From Bacteroidota bacterium (GTDB taxonomy: Bacteria; Bacteroidota; Bacteroidia; Chitinophagales; Chitinophagaceae): a stretch of DNA of 64,000 bases. The DNA is taken from NCBI GenBank assembly GCA_023386555.1, contig JAEWJK010000008.1, forward strand, positions 1-64,000. Direction: 5' to 3'. The notes beneath the pieces are model-generated. The model saw only the letters and a list, made by a program, of their open reading frames with translations, did no database searches and had not been told where the DNA came from. The stretch's first letter is position 1. Every line of letters starts with the position of its first letter. This document shows positions 1-8,942 of the stretch, in pieces. The translations under genes and the position numbers were made by a program.

Positions 1-1
1 C

Positions 2-1396
2 AATATCGTATACCAGCAGGCGAAGTATTCGTTCACACCATCTGCAACGGGAGTGTATTACTTTGGAATACGTTCAGCATCTCCAACATCAGCTCCATGG
101 TATTTTGAAGTAGATGATATTGAAGTAACACTTACCCCTACTTGCACAGAACCAATTGATCTTATCCCATCAAACGTAACTACAACCGGCGCCCAGATAG
201 ATTGGACTCCTCCAGCAACAGGTACAGTCACAGATTACAGCTGGGAGCTAAGAACATCTGGTGCTGCAGGTTCTGGTGCTACAGGACTTGTTAGTTCTGG
301 TAACACAGCTTCTAATACAGTTAACTTCACTACGTTAACCGCCACTACAGCTTATACATTCCATTTACGCACAAATTGTGTTAGTCCAGATGCTAGCGTA
401 TGGACTTCCGTAAGTTTTGCTACCATTCCTGGTAATGATGATTGTTCTAATGCTATTACTGTGTACAAATCAACCCCTGTAACGGGAACAACTGTAGGAT
501 CTACTCCGTCAATGGCGGCTGATGCATGTGCTACAGCGGGAGTTGCAGATGATGATGTGTGGTACAAATTTACTGCAGATTATTCTGGAAATGCTTCTAT
601 AGCTGTAACAGGTGTTTCTGCAACTTTAGACGTAGTAATCGTGGCTTATTCGGGAACCTGTGGTTCATTTACATCTATTGGTTGTGCAGATGGTCCTGGT
701 AATGGTGGTAGTGAAACTGCAAACCTCACCGGTTTAACTGCAGGAGAAACCTACTATTTCCGTGTATGGAGTTATGGTGCAGGTGCAGGTAGCAATGGCA
801 CATTTACCGTTACTGTTACCGGATCTGCATTACCTGTTAGTTTAGTTAACTTCCGTGGTGAGCAATCAGGCAGCACTAACAGGTTATTGTGGACTACATC
901 AACAGAAACCAATAACAAAGGTTTTGAGCTGGAAAGAAGTTCTGATGGCAGAAACTACAGTAGTATTGCATTCGTAGCTACTAAAGCAGAGAATGGCAAT
1001 ACTGCTTCACCATTAAACTATAGCTATAACGATATAAGACCTTTAGCAGGCAACAATTATTACAGGTTAAAGCAAATAGATAAAGATGGTAAATCAACAT
1101 ACAGTAATGTGGTATTGTTATCAAGGAAAGTAGCTGATATTACATTAAGCAGTGTGTATCCTAATCCAACTACAAGAGATTTGAATCTTGTGATCAGTTC
1201 ACCAAAAGCGGAGAGAGTTACAGTGATTGTTACTGATCTTACCGGTAAGGTATTGATGCAAAGAGCCACTCAGTTAATGATAGGGGATAACCAGGAAACA
1301 ATAAATATACAGCAACTGGCAGCCGGTACTTACATGATCAAAGCAGTATGTGCTAACGGATGTGAAACGGCAGTACAACGTTTCGTAAAGCAGTAA
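2..1396 (+). CDS. T9SS-sorted fibronectin type III surface protein (C-terminal part)
   Basis: The reading frame is already open at base 2, so the N-terminus lies outside the window. The visible part holds the end of a beta-sandwich module (VYYFGI followed by FEVDDIEV), one fibronectin type III domain starting at the CTEPIDL segment, a cysteine-containing pre-peptidase-like module starting NDDCSNAI, a linker module (LPVSLVNF to VVLLSRK) and a C-terminal type IX secretion signal of type A (SSVYPNPTTRDLNL, then LTGKVL and GTYMIKA). Such proteins cross the outer membrane through the T9SS and are anchored or released at the surface. The last 470 or so residues match the C-terminus of the next gene closely, so the two are tandem paralogues. 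Ligand and exact role are unknown. Confidence 0.9.
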   Translation, partial: NIVYQQAKYSFTPSATGVYYFGIRSASPTSAPWYFEVDDIEVTLTPTCTEPIDLIPSNVTTTGAQIDWTPPATGTVTDYSWELRTSGAAGSGATGLVSSGNTASNTVNFTTLTATTAYTFHLRTNCVSPDASVWTSVSFATIPGNDDCSNAITVYKSTPVTGTTVGSTPSMAADACATAGVADDDVWYKFTADYSGNASIAVTGVSATLDVVIVAYSGTCGSFTSIGCADGPGNGGSETANLTGLTAGETYYFRVWSYGAGAGSNGTFTVTVTGSALPVSLVNFRGEQSGSTNRLLWTTSTETNNKGFELERSSDGRNYSSIAFVATKAENGNTASPLNYSYNDIRPLAGNNYYRLKQIDKDGKSTYSNVVLLSRKVADITLSSVYPNPTTRDLNLVISSPKAERVTVIVTDLTGKVLMQRATQLMIGDNQETINIQQLAAGTYMIKAVCANGCETAVQRFVKQ

Positions 1397-1416
1397 TTGC
1401 ACTTATTTAGCAGATT

Positions 1417-1455
1417 AGCCCAACATTAAAATGTTGGGCTTTTTTTATTTTTTTG
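1417..1455 (+). terminator. Rho-independent terminator
   Basis: A perfect 10-bp stem (AGCCCAACAT / ATGTTGGGCT, loop TAAA) is followed by a long T-rich run. It ends the first T9SS protein gene and separates it from its downstream paralogue, so each gene probably has its own promoter. Confidence 0.9.
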
Positions 1456-1514
1456 TTAAGGAAAAGAAAAAAGCCTTAAATTGAGAGTCTTATTATCTAT
1501 CTAATTGCACTATT

Positions 1515-4500
1515 ATGAGAAAAATGTACCATTTACTTCTTTGGTTATTCTTTGTAACAGCTACGGTTACAGGCTACAGCCAGGTAAGTTATTCTGAAAA
1601 TTTTGAAAGCGGTAATCTTAATGGTTGGTTATTAGTCGGAGGTTACGCTTCAGCCACAGGCTATACTAGCGAAAATCCTTGTACAGGGATGGGATCAGCC
1701 CGCACCAATCTATATAGTGGGGCCACTTCAAATACTACAACTTCTCCATTGTTAGGTACATCAAATGGAGGTCAAATTACCCTTGATTTTGTTTACAAAC
1801 TTGCCGATTTCAGTACGTTCACTCCCACACCTAATTCACCAGCATGGGGAAGTATTTTGGTTCAGTATTCCAGTTCACAAACTGGGCCATGGAATACAGT
1901 TCACACCATCAACGCTGCTAACCATACAACTTCAGCTACGTGTGCACTTAAAACAGTAACTTTTAATGCTCCTCCGGGGGATTTGTATGTTAGATTCAGT
2001 TCTAGCTGGACTGGCGGAGATTATTATATCTATTATGATGATATTAATATTTCACAGGGAGCAGCCCCAGCTTGTGTTCAACCTACTAACATAGATGCCA
2101 ATTCAGTAACAGCAACAAGTGCAACGATATCATGGGATGCTTCTATTTCATCTGCAACAGGGTATGAATGGGAAATCCGATCTTCAGGAGCGGCTGGTTC
2201 GGGTGCAACAGGTTTAGTGGCCAGCGGCTCAACAGGTGCAGCAACATTAACCGCTAGTACTACAACATTAACAGACAATACAACATTTTCCGCTTATGTA
2301 AGAACAAATTGTGGAGGTACTTTTAGTGCATGGGGAGGACCATTTACATTTGTCACTCCATGTATTACAGCTACCTTACCTTATATTCAGGATTTTGAAT
2401 CTGCTGTCGTGCCGGCAATGCCTTCATGTACTTCTACAGAAAATGCGGGTACAGGTAATAACTGGACAACTTCTAATGCTCCAGGTTCGGGCTTTACCAG
2501 TAAAACTCTACAGTATAGTTGGAATTCTTCCAATCCTGCAAATGCATGGTTTTATACTCAACCGGTTTCGCTAACAGCTGGAACTTCATACAGGCTGAGA
2601 TTTAAATATGGAAACAACAGTACAACCTATGTTGAAAAATTAGAAGTGAAGTATGGTGTTTCTCCTTCCAGTGCAGATATGACTGATCTGATTGTTGATT
2701 ATCCTTCTATTAGCATTGGAGGACAAGCAAACTCCTCAACTGATTTTATTCCGTCTGTTTCGGGAGTATATTACATCGGATTTCATGTTTATTCAATAGC
2801 CAATCAATTCAATCTTTATGTTGATGATATCATGGTAATGGTTACACCAACCTGTGATGAACCTACAGGGTTGATGTTCTCAGATATTACCTCAAACAGT
2901 GTACAATTAGAATGGACACCTCCAGCAGTTACATCGCCTGCCGATTATCAAATTTATTATAATACAAACCCTGCACCTCCAACATCAGGATCAACACCTA
3001 ACATATTGAATGCTTCAAGTCCTGCTAGCATTACATCTTTAGCACCCGGCACTAAATATTATGTTTGGATTAGGTCTAATTGTGGTGCAACAGATGGCGT
3101 TAGTATCTGGACTATCAGAGACAGCGTTACGACTGAATGTACACCTGTAACCACTCTAAATGAAAATTTTGATGGTGTAACCACACCTGCCCTACCTGAT
3201 TGCTGGGCTAAATTCCTGAGAGGCACTGCAGGAACTCCGAATGTTACAACCTCTACGACAACTCCTAACTCAGCACCAAATTCTGTTCTGCTCTCAAATT
3301 CTTCCTCTACATCAACAGCAGATATTATGTTGGTAAGCCCACCATTAAGCAATGTTGGAGCTGGTACCCACAGGTTAAAGTTCTGGGCAAGGAATGCTAC
3401 TGCTACGCAGGATATTGAAGTGGGTACATTGGATAATAAAGGACCATCAGCAATATTTACTTTAGTACAGGCAATAGATATTAATGGCACATGGACTGAG
3501 TATATTGTTGACTTTACAAGCTATGCAGGTACAGATGCTTATATTGCTATCAGAAGGCTTAGTACATCAACTTTCACGAGTGTTTATGTTGATAATATAG
3601 TGTGGGAGGCTATTCCGGTATGCGATGCACCTACTTTACCAACCATCTCAGCAATTACAACAACAGGTGCAAATGTTGAATGGACACCCCCAACTATTGG
3701 TTCTCCGGTTGATTATCAGGTGTATTATGCAAACACAAATACAGCTCCAACGGGTGCTACTACACCTCAGGTTACTGGGGCCACATTACCGGCTACTTTA
3801 ACAGGATTAACTCCGAATACGCTATACTATGTTTGGGTTAGAACAAATTGTGGTACGGGAGGAGTAAGTAACTGGTCAACCATGACATCTTTTACCACTG
3901 CATGTTTGCCAACTAATGTTCCATATTCTGAAAATTTTGAAACAGCTACTGTGCCTGGTATGCCACCTTGCACTATGAGAGAAAACGCAGGAACAGGTAA
4001 CAATTGGGTTACATCTTCAGCACCAGGTAATGGTTTTACAAGTAAAACACTTCAATATGGCTATAGTATAACCGAGGCTGCCAATGCATGGTTCTATACT
4101 CAGGGGCTAAATTTAACCGGAGGACAATCCTATAGAATAACATATAGATATGGCAACAATAATGCATCATATACTGAAAAACTAGAAGTTAAGTACGGTA
4201 CATCTCCATCAAGTGCAAGCATGAGTGATCTTATTGCTGATCACCCAACAATTAATAATGCATCAGCAAATTCGGCTGTGTATGATTTCACCCCTGCAAC
4301 AACGGAAGTTTATTATATCGGTTTCCATATTTATTCTGCTGCCAATCAGTGGAACTTATATGTAGATGATATATCTGTAGTAGTTACCCCTACCTGTAAC
4401 GAGCCAACAGGAGTAACAATATCTAATCCAGCTACTAACGGAGCACAGGTTGACTGGACACCTCCATCAGTTGGTACACCTGCCAGTTATGAGTTATTCT

Positions 4501-6395
4501 ATAATTCTACTAATACACCACCTACGGCCAGTGATGTTCCAACAGTTTCAGGCGTAACCGGAACTTCTACTAATTTAACCGGCCTCACACCAGGAACTAC
4601 TTATTATTTGTGGATGAGATCATTCTGTGGCAGTACAGATGTAAGTGTATGGACGAGCATGAAGAGTTTTGTAACGCTATGCGTTCCTGTTACTTCATTC
4701 TCACAAAATTTTGATGGTGTAACAACTCCTGCATTACCAGCTTGCTGGAACAAAGTTGGAGCTACCGGATCAGCTTATACACAAACAGGTTCACCAAACA
4801 GCACTCCTAATACGCTTTACATTTATTCCACCACTATTACTAACCTTGCAGTAGTGTCTATGCCACCTGTAAGCAATCTGGGTGCAGGAACTCATAGGCT
4901 AACTTTTAAAGCAAGAGGAAACCTTACGGCAGGTGGAATGATAGAAGTTGGATATCTGACTACACCTACTGATGCATCAACATTCACATTGTTCGAGACA
5001 GTAACTGTAAGTACTTTAACCTATCAAACATATACCGTTGTTCCACCTGCAACACCGGGCTATGAAGTAATGGCTTTCAGACATACGGGAGATCCATCTT
5101 ACAGCGTTTTAATTGATGATGTAGTTTGGGAACAATTACCAAGTTGTAATGAACCAACAAGTTTGCAAACTTCAGCAGTTACAATGACTGATGCACAGAT
5201 TGATTGGGTTCCGCCAACATCAGGTACCGTAACAAACTATTCATGGGAGTTAAGAACCTCTGGTGCTGCCGGAAGTGGCGCTACAGGTTTGGTTAATTCT
5301 GGCAATACAGCTTCTACAACAGTTAATTTAACTGGTCTAAATGCCGGTACAGCTTATACATTCTACGTGAGAACAAATTGTGTCGCTCCAGATGTAAGTT
5401 CATACGCTTCTAAAGCATTTACAACAGTGATTGCAAATGATGATTGTTCTGATGCAATTGCCTTAACAGGTAATGTTGCATTAACTGCAACAACGGCAGG
5501 CGCAACACAGTCAATGCCAGCAGAACCTTGTGCCGGTTTTACAGGAACTGCTGATGATGATGTTTGGTTTAAATTTACTGCAACAGCTAATGGTAATGCT
5601 ACTATCACAGTAACACAAACAATTATTGACGCTGTGGTATTAGCTTATAGCGGAAGTTGCGGCGCTACTACAATTATCGGTTGTTCAGATGTATTTACTC
5701 CAAATAATGAGGTTATCAGTCTTACAGGGCTAGTAATGGGTACTGAGTATTTAGTACGGGTATTTTCTTATTCTGCTGGAGCTACAGCAACTGGTGCTTT
5801 TAATATTACTGTAACCGGTCCTGCAGTACTGCCAGTAACACTCGTTGATTTCAAAGGTGAAAAAGCAGGATCAGCTAACAGGTTGATCTGGACAACTTCT
5901 ACCGAAATCAACAATATGGGTTTTGAATTAGAAAGAAGTGCTGATGGAAGAAATTTCACATCGCTCACATTTGTTGCCTCTAAAGCAGAGAATGGCAATA
6001 GTAATTCAACACTCAATTACAGTTACAATGATGTAAGACCATTATCTGGTAATAATTATTATCGTTTGAAGCAAATTGATAAAGACGGTAAGAGCACATA
6101 TTCAGATATCATAGCTCTTAAATCTAAGGCTACTGATATTACACTCAGCAGTGTTTATCCAAACCCTGCAACAAGAGAATTGAATATGATCATCACATCA
6201 CCAAAAGCAGAGAAAGTAACAATAGTTGTTACCGATCTTACAGGAAAGATCATCATGCAGCAAAATGCTCAACTGGTAATCGGAGATAATCAGTCTCAGA
6301 TGAATGTTCAGCAACTGGCAGCAGGAACTTATCTTGTAAAAGCGATCTGTGCAAATGGTTGTGAGACTGCTGTTCAGCGTTTCGTAAAACACTAA
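1515..6395 (+). CDS. Giant multi-domain T9SS-sorted adhesin-like protein with five FnIII domains
   Basis: 1626 residues starting with a signal peptide (about residues 1-23, ending GYSQ). A first beta-sandwich module (ENFESGNLNGW) is followed by fibronectin type III domains starting near residues 190, 445, 702, 960 and 1210. These alternate with two kinds of approximately 150-residue cleaved-adhesin/MAM-like modules: type A (DFES..MPSC..NNW, ending YVDDI) near 285 and 795, and type B (NFDGVTTPALPDCW) near 545 and 1055. A NDDCSDAI module (about 1307), a linker domain (about 1442) and a type A T9SS sorting domain (from about 1545, SSVYPNPATRELN) complete it. Inferred role: surface or secreted adhesin, or a binding protein for glycans. 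No catalytic motif is visible. The A-Fn-B-Fn block is duplicated inside the gene. Confidence 0.9.
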   Translation: MRKMYHLLLWLFFVTATVTGYSQVSYSENFESGNLNGWLLVGGYASATGYTSENPCTGMGSARTNLYSGATSNTTTSPLLGTSNGGQITLDFVYKLADFSTFTPTPNSPAWGSILVQYSSSQTGPWNTVHTINAANHTTSATCALKTVTFNAPPGDLYVRFSSSWTGGDYYIYYDDINISQGAAPACVQPTNIDANSVTATSATISWDASISSATGYEWEIRSSGAAGSGATGLVASGSTGAATLTASTTTLTDNTTFSAYVRTNCGGTFSAWGGPFTFVTPCITATLPYIQDFESAVVPAMPSCTSTENAGTGNNWTTSNAPGSGFTSKTLQYSWNSSNPANAWFYTQPVSLTAGTSYRLRFKYGNNSTTYVEKLEVKYGVSPSSADMTDLIVDYPSISIGGQANSSTDFIPSVSGVYYIGFHVYSIANQFNLYVDDIMVMVTPTCDEPTGLMFSDITSNSVQLEWTPPAVTSPADYQIYYNTNPAPPTSGSTPNILNASSPASITSLAPGTKYYVWIRSNCGATDGVSIWTIRDSVTTECTPVTTLNENFDGVTTPALPDCWAKFLRGTAGTPNVTTSTTTPNSAPNSVLLSNSSSTSTADIMLVSPPLSNVGAGTHRLKFWARNATATQDIEVGTLDNKGPSAIFTLVQAIDINGTWTEYIVDFTSYAGTDAYIAIRRLSTSTFTSVYVDNIVWEAIPVCDAPTLPTISAITTTGANVEWTPPTIGSPVDYQVYYANTNTAPTGATTPQVTGATLPATLTGLTPNTLYYVWVRTNCGTGGVSNWSTMTSFTTACLPTNVPYSENFETATVPGMPPCTMRENAGTGNNWVTSSAPGNGFTSKTLQYGYSITEAANAWFYTQGLNLTGGQSYRITYRYGNNNASYTEKLEVKYGTSPSSASMSDLIADHPTINNASANSAVYDFTPATTEVYYIGFHIYSAANQWNLYVDDISVVVTPTCNEPTGVTISNPATNGAQVDWTPPSVGTPASYELFYNSTNTPPTASDVPTVSGVTGTSTNLTGLTPGTTYYLWMRSFCGSTDVSVWTSMKSFVTLCVPVTSFSQNFDGVTTPALPACWNKVGATGSAYTQTGSPNSTPNTLYIYSTTITNLAVVSMPPVSNLGAGTHRLTFKARGNLTAGGMIEVGYLTTPTDASTFTLFETVTVSTLTYQTYTVVPPATPGYEVMAFRHTGDPSYSVLIDDVVWEQLPSCNEPTSLQTSAVTMTDAQIDWVPPTSGTVTNYSWELRTSGAAGSGATGLVNSGNTASTTVNLTGLNAGTAYTFYVRTNCVAPDVSSYASKAFTTVIANDDCSDAIALTGNVALTATTAGATQSMPAEPCAGFTGTADDDVWFKFTATANGNATITVTQTIIDAVVLAYSGSCGATTIIGCSDVFTPNNEVISLTGLVMGTEYLVRVFSYSAGATATGAFNITVTGPAVLPVTLVDFKGEKAGSANRLIWTTSTEINNMGFELERSADGRNFTSLTFVASKAENGNSNSTLNYSYNDVRPLSGNNYYRLKQIDKDGKSTYSDIIALKSKATDITLSSVYPNPATRELNMIITSPKAEKVTIVVTDLTGKIIMQQNAQLVIGDNQSQMNVQQLAAGTYLVKAICANGCETAVQRFVKH

Positions 6396-6415
6396 TCAAG
6401 GATCTATTTAAATAA

Positions 6416-6448
6416 AAATCCCGGTCAATTTGATCGGGATTTTTTTAT
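6416..6448 (+). terminator. Rho-independent terminator
   Basis: A 10-bp stem (ATCCCGGTCA pairing with TGATCGGGAT, one G-U pair, loop ATT) followed by a run of T residues, placed 20 bases after the adhesin stop codon. Confidence 0.9.
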
Positions 6449-6525
6449 GATATCAGCCAAACAAATGTCATCGTTCCTTGCAAGTCTATCCTGAGTTTAT
6501 CGAAGGACACACTTCATATTCCTGT

Positions 6526-7764
6526 TCATTTAGCAGCCAAAACATCCAGGCTCTTACTGATAATACCAACACATTCCTTTATCTGCTCAGCGGTAATAAT
6601 TAAAGGTGGTGCAAATCTGATCTTATCTCCATGAGTAGGTTTTGCAAGCAGGCCATTTTTCTTCAGTTCAAGGCAAAGATCCCATGCAGCTTCTTTGTTG
6701 TTGTGTTCAATTACAATTGCATTCAGTAGACCTTTTCCTCTCACAAGTTTAATAAAAGGTGAATTCAATTGTTCTAATTCTTTACGCAATAACTCACCCA
6801 TAGCTTCAGCATTCTCAGCCATGTTTTCTTCCTTCAACACTGTCAATGCTTCCATTGCAACTGCACAGGCCAATGGATTTCCTCCATAGGTGCTTCCATG
6901 TTCTCCAGGTTTAATGTTCATCATGATTTCATCATCTGCCAACACTGCAGAAACAGGGAGAATGCCTCCACTCAAAGCTTTACCAAGTATCAAAATATCT
7001 GGTCGTACATTTTCATGATCGCAAGCCAGCATTTTGCCTGTTCTGCATAACCCGGTTTGTATCTCATCAGCAATAAACAATACATTGTATTCATCGCAAA
7101 GTTTTCTAACTGCTTTCAAATATCCTTCATCCGGCACAACCACACCAGCTTCACCTTGTATGGGCTCTACCATAAATGCAGCTACATTTTTATCCTGGAA
7201 CGATTTCTCTAGTGAAACGAGATCGTTGTATGGCACTAATTCAAATCCCGGCATATACGGCCCAAAAGCTTTATAACTTGATGGATCGGTAGAAGAGGAG
7301 ATAGCAGCCAATGTTCTGCCCCAGAAATTTCCTTCCGCAAAAATGATCTTTGCCTGGTTTTCCGCTATTCCCTTCTTCACATAACCCCATCTTCTGGCTA
7401 ATTTGATGGCAGTTTCTCCACCTTCCACTCCTGTATTCATCGGCAAAACCTTATCGTAGCCAAAATAATCAGTAATAAATTTTGAATATTCCCCCAAAAG
7501 GTTACTGTGAAAAGCCCTGGAAGTGAGTGTAAGTTTTTTTGATTGTTCTATTAAGGCATCTACGATCCTTGGGTGGCAATGGCCTTGGTTTACAGCTGAG
7601 TAGCCACTTAAAAAATCATAATATCTCTTTGCATCAACATCCCAGAGAAAAACACCTTCGCCTTTCTCTAATACTACCGGAAGTGGACGATAATTGTGTG
7701 CACCAAATTGTTCTTCTAAATCAAGATAGTGCTGTGCCTTTTCAGACAAAGTATGAGTGATCAT
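6526..7764 (-). CDS. rocD: Ornithine--oxo-acid transaminase (ornithine aminotransferase)
   Basis: 412 residues, the usual family length. A class III, PLP-dependent aminotransferase that converts ornithine and 2-oxoglutarate to glutamate-5-semialdehyde and glutamate in the cytoplasm. Visible motifs are NTGVEGGETAIKLAR (about 110-124), EPIQGEAGV (about 200), ADEIQTGLCRTG (from residue 232) with the PLP-interacting Asp233, and LGKALSGG with the Schiff-base lysine at 262. EPIQGEAGVVVPDEGYL and the YSAVNQGHCHP segment favour ornithine aminotransferase over acetylornithine aminotransferase. It is monocistronic and convergent with the adhesin gene. Its product feeds PruA, encoded at 32.4 kb. Confidence 0.93.
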   Translation of the reverse strand: MITHTLSEKAQHYLDLEEQFGAHNYRPLPVVLEKGEGVFLWDVDAKRYYDFLSGYSAVNQGHCHPRIVDALIEQSKKLTLTSRAFHSNLLGEYSKFITDYFGYDKVLPMNTGVEGGETAIKLARRWGYVKKGIAENQAKIIFAEGNFWGRTLAAISSSTDPSSYKAFGPYMPGFELVPYNDLVSLEKSFQDKNVAAFMVEPIQGEAGVVVPDEGYLKAVRKLCDEYNVLFIADEIQTGLCRTGKMLACDHENVRPDILILGKALSGGILPVSAVLADDEIMMNIKPGEHGSTYGGNPLACAVAMEALTVLKEENMAENAEAMGELLRKELEQLNSPFIKLVRGKGLLNAIVIEHNNKEAAWDLCLELKKNGLLAKPTHGDKIRFAPPLIITAEQIKECVGIISKSLDVLAAK

Positions 7765-8066
7765 AAATAATTAGTGATTGATAATTAAGAATAAAGAACC
7801 CGGTCTGGCTAATTAGCCATTCAGTGATTCAACAGGTCGAGATTGGAAGAAAGGAAATACATTTCGTTAATTATCGACTGCAAGGTAAGTAAACTTTCCG
7901 GTCGGCTGTACCTTCATGGTATCTTGATCCCTAGTTGAGTCATACTTGACTAAGGGATAATGGCGTTGCGGCTACCGTTCAATGTGAATATTCTGGCCAG
8001 ATTCGTCCAATAATGGTTAAATTATCCTTTACATGTTAAGAAATACTCCAAATTTTATCATTTTTG
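7765..8066. other. Intergenic stretch with imperfect inverted repeats, no gene seen
   Basis: About 300 bases between the divergent rocD and rpmB starts with no convincing reading frame. It holds an imperfect hairpin at 7926-7960, where ATCCCT pairs with AGGGAT and an inner AGTCA pairs with TGACT. A small stem, GTACC/GGTAT, lies near 7908-7921. The rocD promoter must be here, but no clear -7 box could be placed. I do not recognise a riboswitch class. Confidence 0.4.
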
Positions 8067-8116
8067 TTTTGGTATTTCGCTGCATTTCCCGACCTTTGCA
8101 CTCCCGAAAAATCGGG
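8067..8116 (+). promoter_or_regulatory. rpmB operon promoter and 5' hairpin
   Basis: TTTTG (8067-8071) and GACCTTTG (8091-8098) are separated by exactly 19 bases, which matches the Bacteroidota sigma-A pattern TTTG-N19-TAnnTTTG apart from the first T of the -7 box. Directly after it, CCCGA and TCGGG at 8103-8116 form a 5-bp hairpin with an A-rich loop, so the predicted transcript starts with this stem. Confidence 0.7.
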
Positions 8117-8132
8117 TAAAACTATTTCAATC

Positions 8133-8369
8133 ATGGCTAGAGTATGTCAGGTAACAGGTAGAAAACCAATTGGTGGCCACACTGTTTCGCATTCAAACAT
8201 CAAGACCAAGCGTCGTTTTTTACCAAATTTACAGACCAAAAGGTTCTATTTTGCTGAAGAAGATCGTTGGGTTACCATTAAACTTACAGCAGATTCTATC
8301 AGAACCATCAACAAAAGAGGTTTGGCTGTAGTGATCAAGGAAATGAGAGCTGAAGGAGTAAAAATCTAA
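8133..8369 (+). CDS. rpmB: 50S ribosomal protein L28 (bL28)
   Basis: 78 residues starting MARVCQVTGRKPIGGHTVSHS, the typical L28 N-terminus, followed by KTKRRFLPNLQTKRF and WVTIKLTADSIRTINKRG. The ATG at 8133 is chosen over upstream in-frame codons because L28 proteins begin here and because the upstream codons overlap the promoter. First gene of the rpmB-rpmG-DUF4295 operon. Confidence 0.97.
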   Translation: MARVCQVTGRKPIGGHTVSHSNIKTKRRFLPNLQTKRFYFAEEDRWVTIKLTADSIRTINKRGLAVVIKEMRAEGVKI

Positions 8370-8397
8370 TCATCAACTATTATAAATCGTTTATACG

Positions 8398-8580
8398 ATG
8401 GCAAAGAAAGGAAACAGGGTGCAGGTGATTCTCGAATGTACCGAACAAAAAACAACAAGTGTTCCGGGTACAAGCCGTTACATCACTGTAAAAAATAAAA
8501 AGAATACTCCTGAGCGTATTGAGCTTAAGAAGTATAACCGCAATCTCAAAAAAGTAACCGTACACAAAGAAATTAAATAA
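8398..8580 (+). CDS. rpmG: 50S ribosomal protein L33 (bL33)
   Basis: 60 residues, starting MAKKGNRVQVILECTE and containing the L33 pattern SRYITVKNKKNTPERIELKKY. It lacks the two CxxC zinc pairs of some L33 proteins, so it is a zinc-free form. Located 28 bases after rpmB and 2 bases before the DUF4295 gene. Confidence 0.96.
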   Translation: MAKKGNRVQVILECTEQKTTSVPGTSRYITVKNKKNTPERIELKKYNRNLKKVTVHKEIK

Positions 8581-8582
8581 TC

Positions 8583-8756
8583 ATGGCAAAAGCAGCTTCA
8601 AAAAATGCTAAGGTAAAAGACGTGAAAGCTTCTGCGGAAGCAAAGAACTGGACCAAAGTGATCAAGGCTGTACGCAGCCCTAAAACTGGTGCATACACCT
8701 TTAAAGAGCAGATCGTTCACAAGGATAAAGTAAAAGATTTCTTAGCCACTAAATAA
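8583..8756 (+). CDS. DUF4295 small basic protein, probable ribosomal protein bL38
   Basis: 57 residues, lysine-rich, beginning MAKAASKNAKVKDVKAS and containing the family core KVIKAVRSPKTGAYTFKEQIV. The DUF4295 family is restricted to Bacteroidota and sits directly after rpmG, as here, with a 2-base gap. From memory, the cryo-EM structure of the Flavobacterium johnsoniae ribosome assigned this family as the phylum-specific subunit bL38; I cannot verify that here. The composition, size and operon position all agree with a ribosomal protein. Confidence 0.88.
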   Translation: MAKAASKNAKVKDVKASAEAKNWTKVIKAVRSPKTGAYTFKEQIVHKDKVKDFLATK

Positions 8757-8776
8757 TTGGCTTCGTCTATCATATT

Positions 8777-8812
8777 AAAAGCTGTCATCTTTTGGTTGAC
8801 GGCTTTTTGTAT
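8777..8812 (+). terminator. Rho-independent terminator of the rpmB operon
   Basis: AAAAGCTGTCA pairs with TTGACGGCTTTT across a short T/G loop, one G-U pair, followed by T residues. It lies 20 bases after the bL38 stop. Confidence 0.85.
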
Positions 8813-8848
8813 TTTGATACCAGCATCTTAGCCTTGTGGCATCATCTG

Positions 8849-8872
8849 TTGCGTCGCACACTTCAGGTTTCT
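8849..8872 (+). repeat. Degenerate copy of dispersed repeat family A
   Basis: TTGCGTCGCACACTTCAGG matches the first 13 or so bases of the core seen at 31.5, 32.3, 46.0 and 58.2 kb (TTGCGTCGCACTCTTGTAC), then diverges. Intergenic, upstream of ftsY. Confidence 0.55.
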
Positions 8873-8942
8873 GTTGTCTGGTCAGCAGGACTTAAACATC
8901 ATCATTCGTTTACAATATCTTCGCACCCAAACTTCAAAACAT

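Noticed and set aside
3059..3490. 143-residue antisense frame inside the giant adhesin gene
   Set aside because: Low-complexity mirror of Thr/Ser/Asn-rich codons; no signal, family or start context. Similar antisense frames throughout were rejected for the same reason.
1515..6395. CRISPR-like or minisatellite repeats in the adhesin gene
   Set aside because: The repeats are protein-domain length with diverged sequence in one open frame, not short spaced DNA repeats.
7900..7965. Known riboswitch upstream of rpmB
   Set aside because: Paired segments exist but no conserved core of a known class could be recognised, and the following genes are ribosomal.
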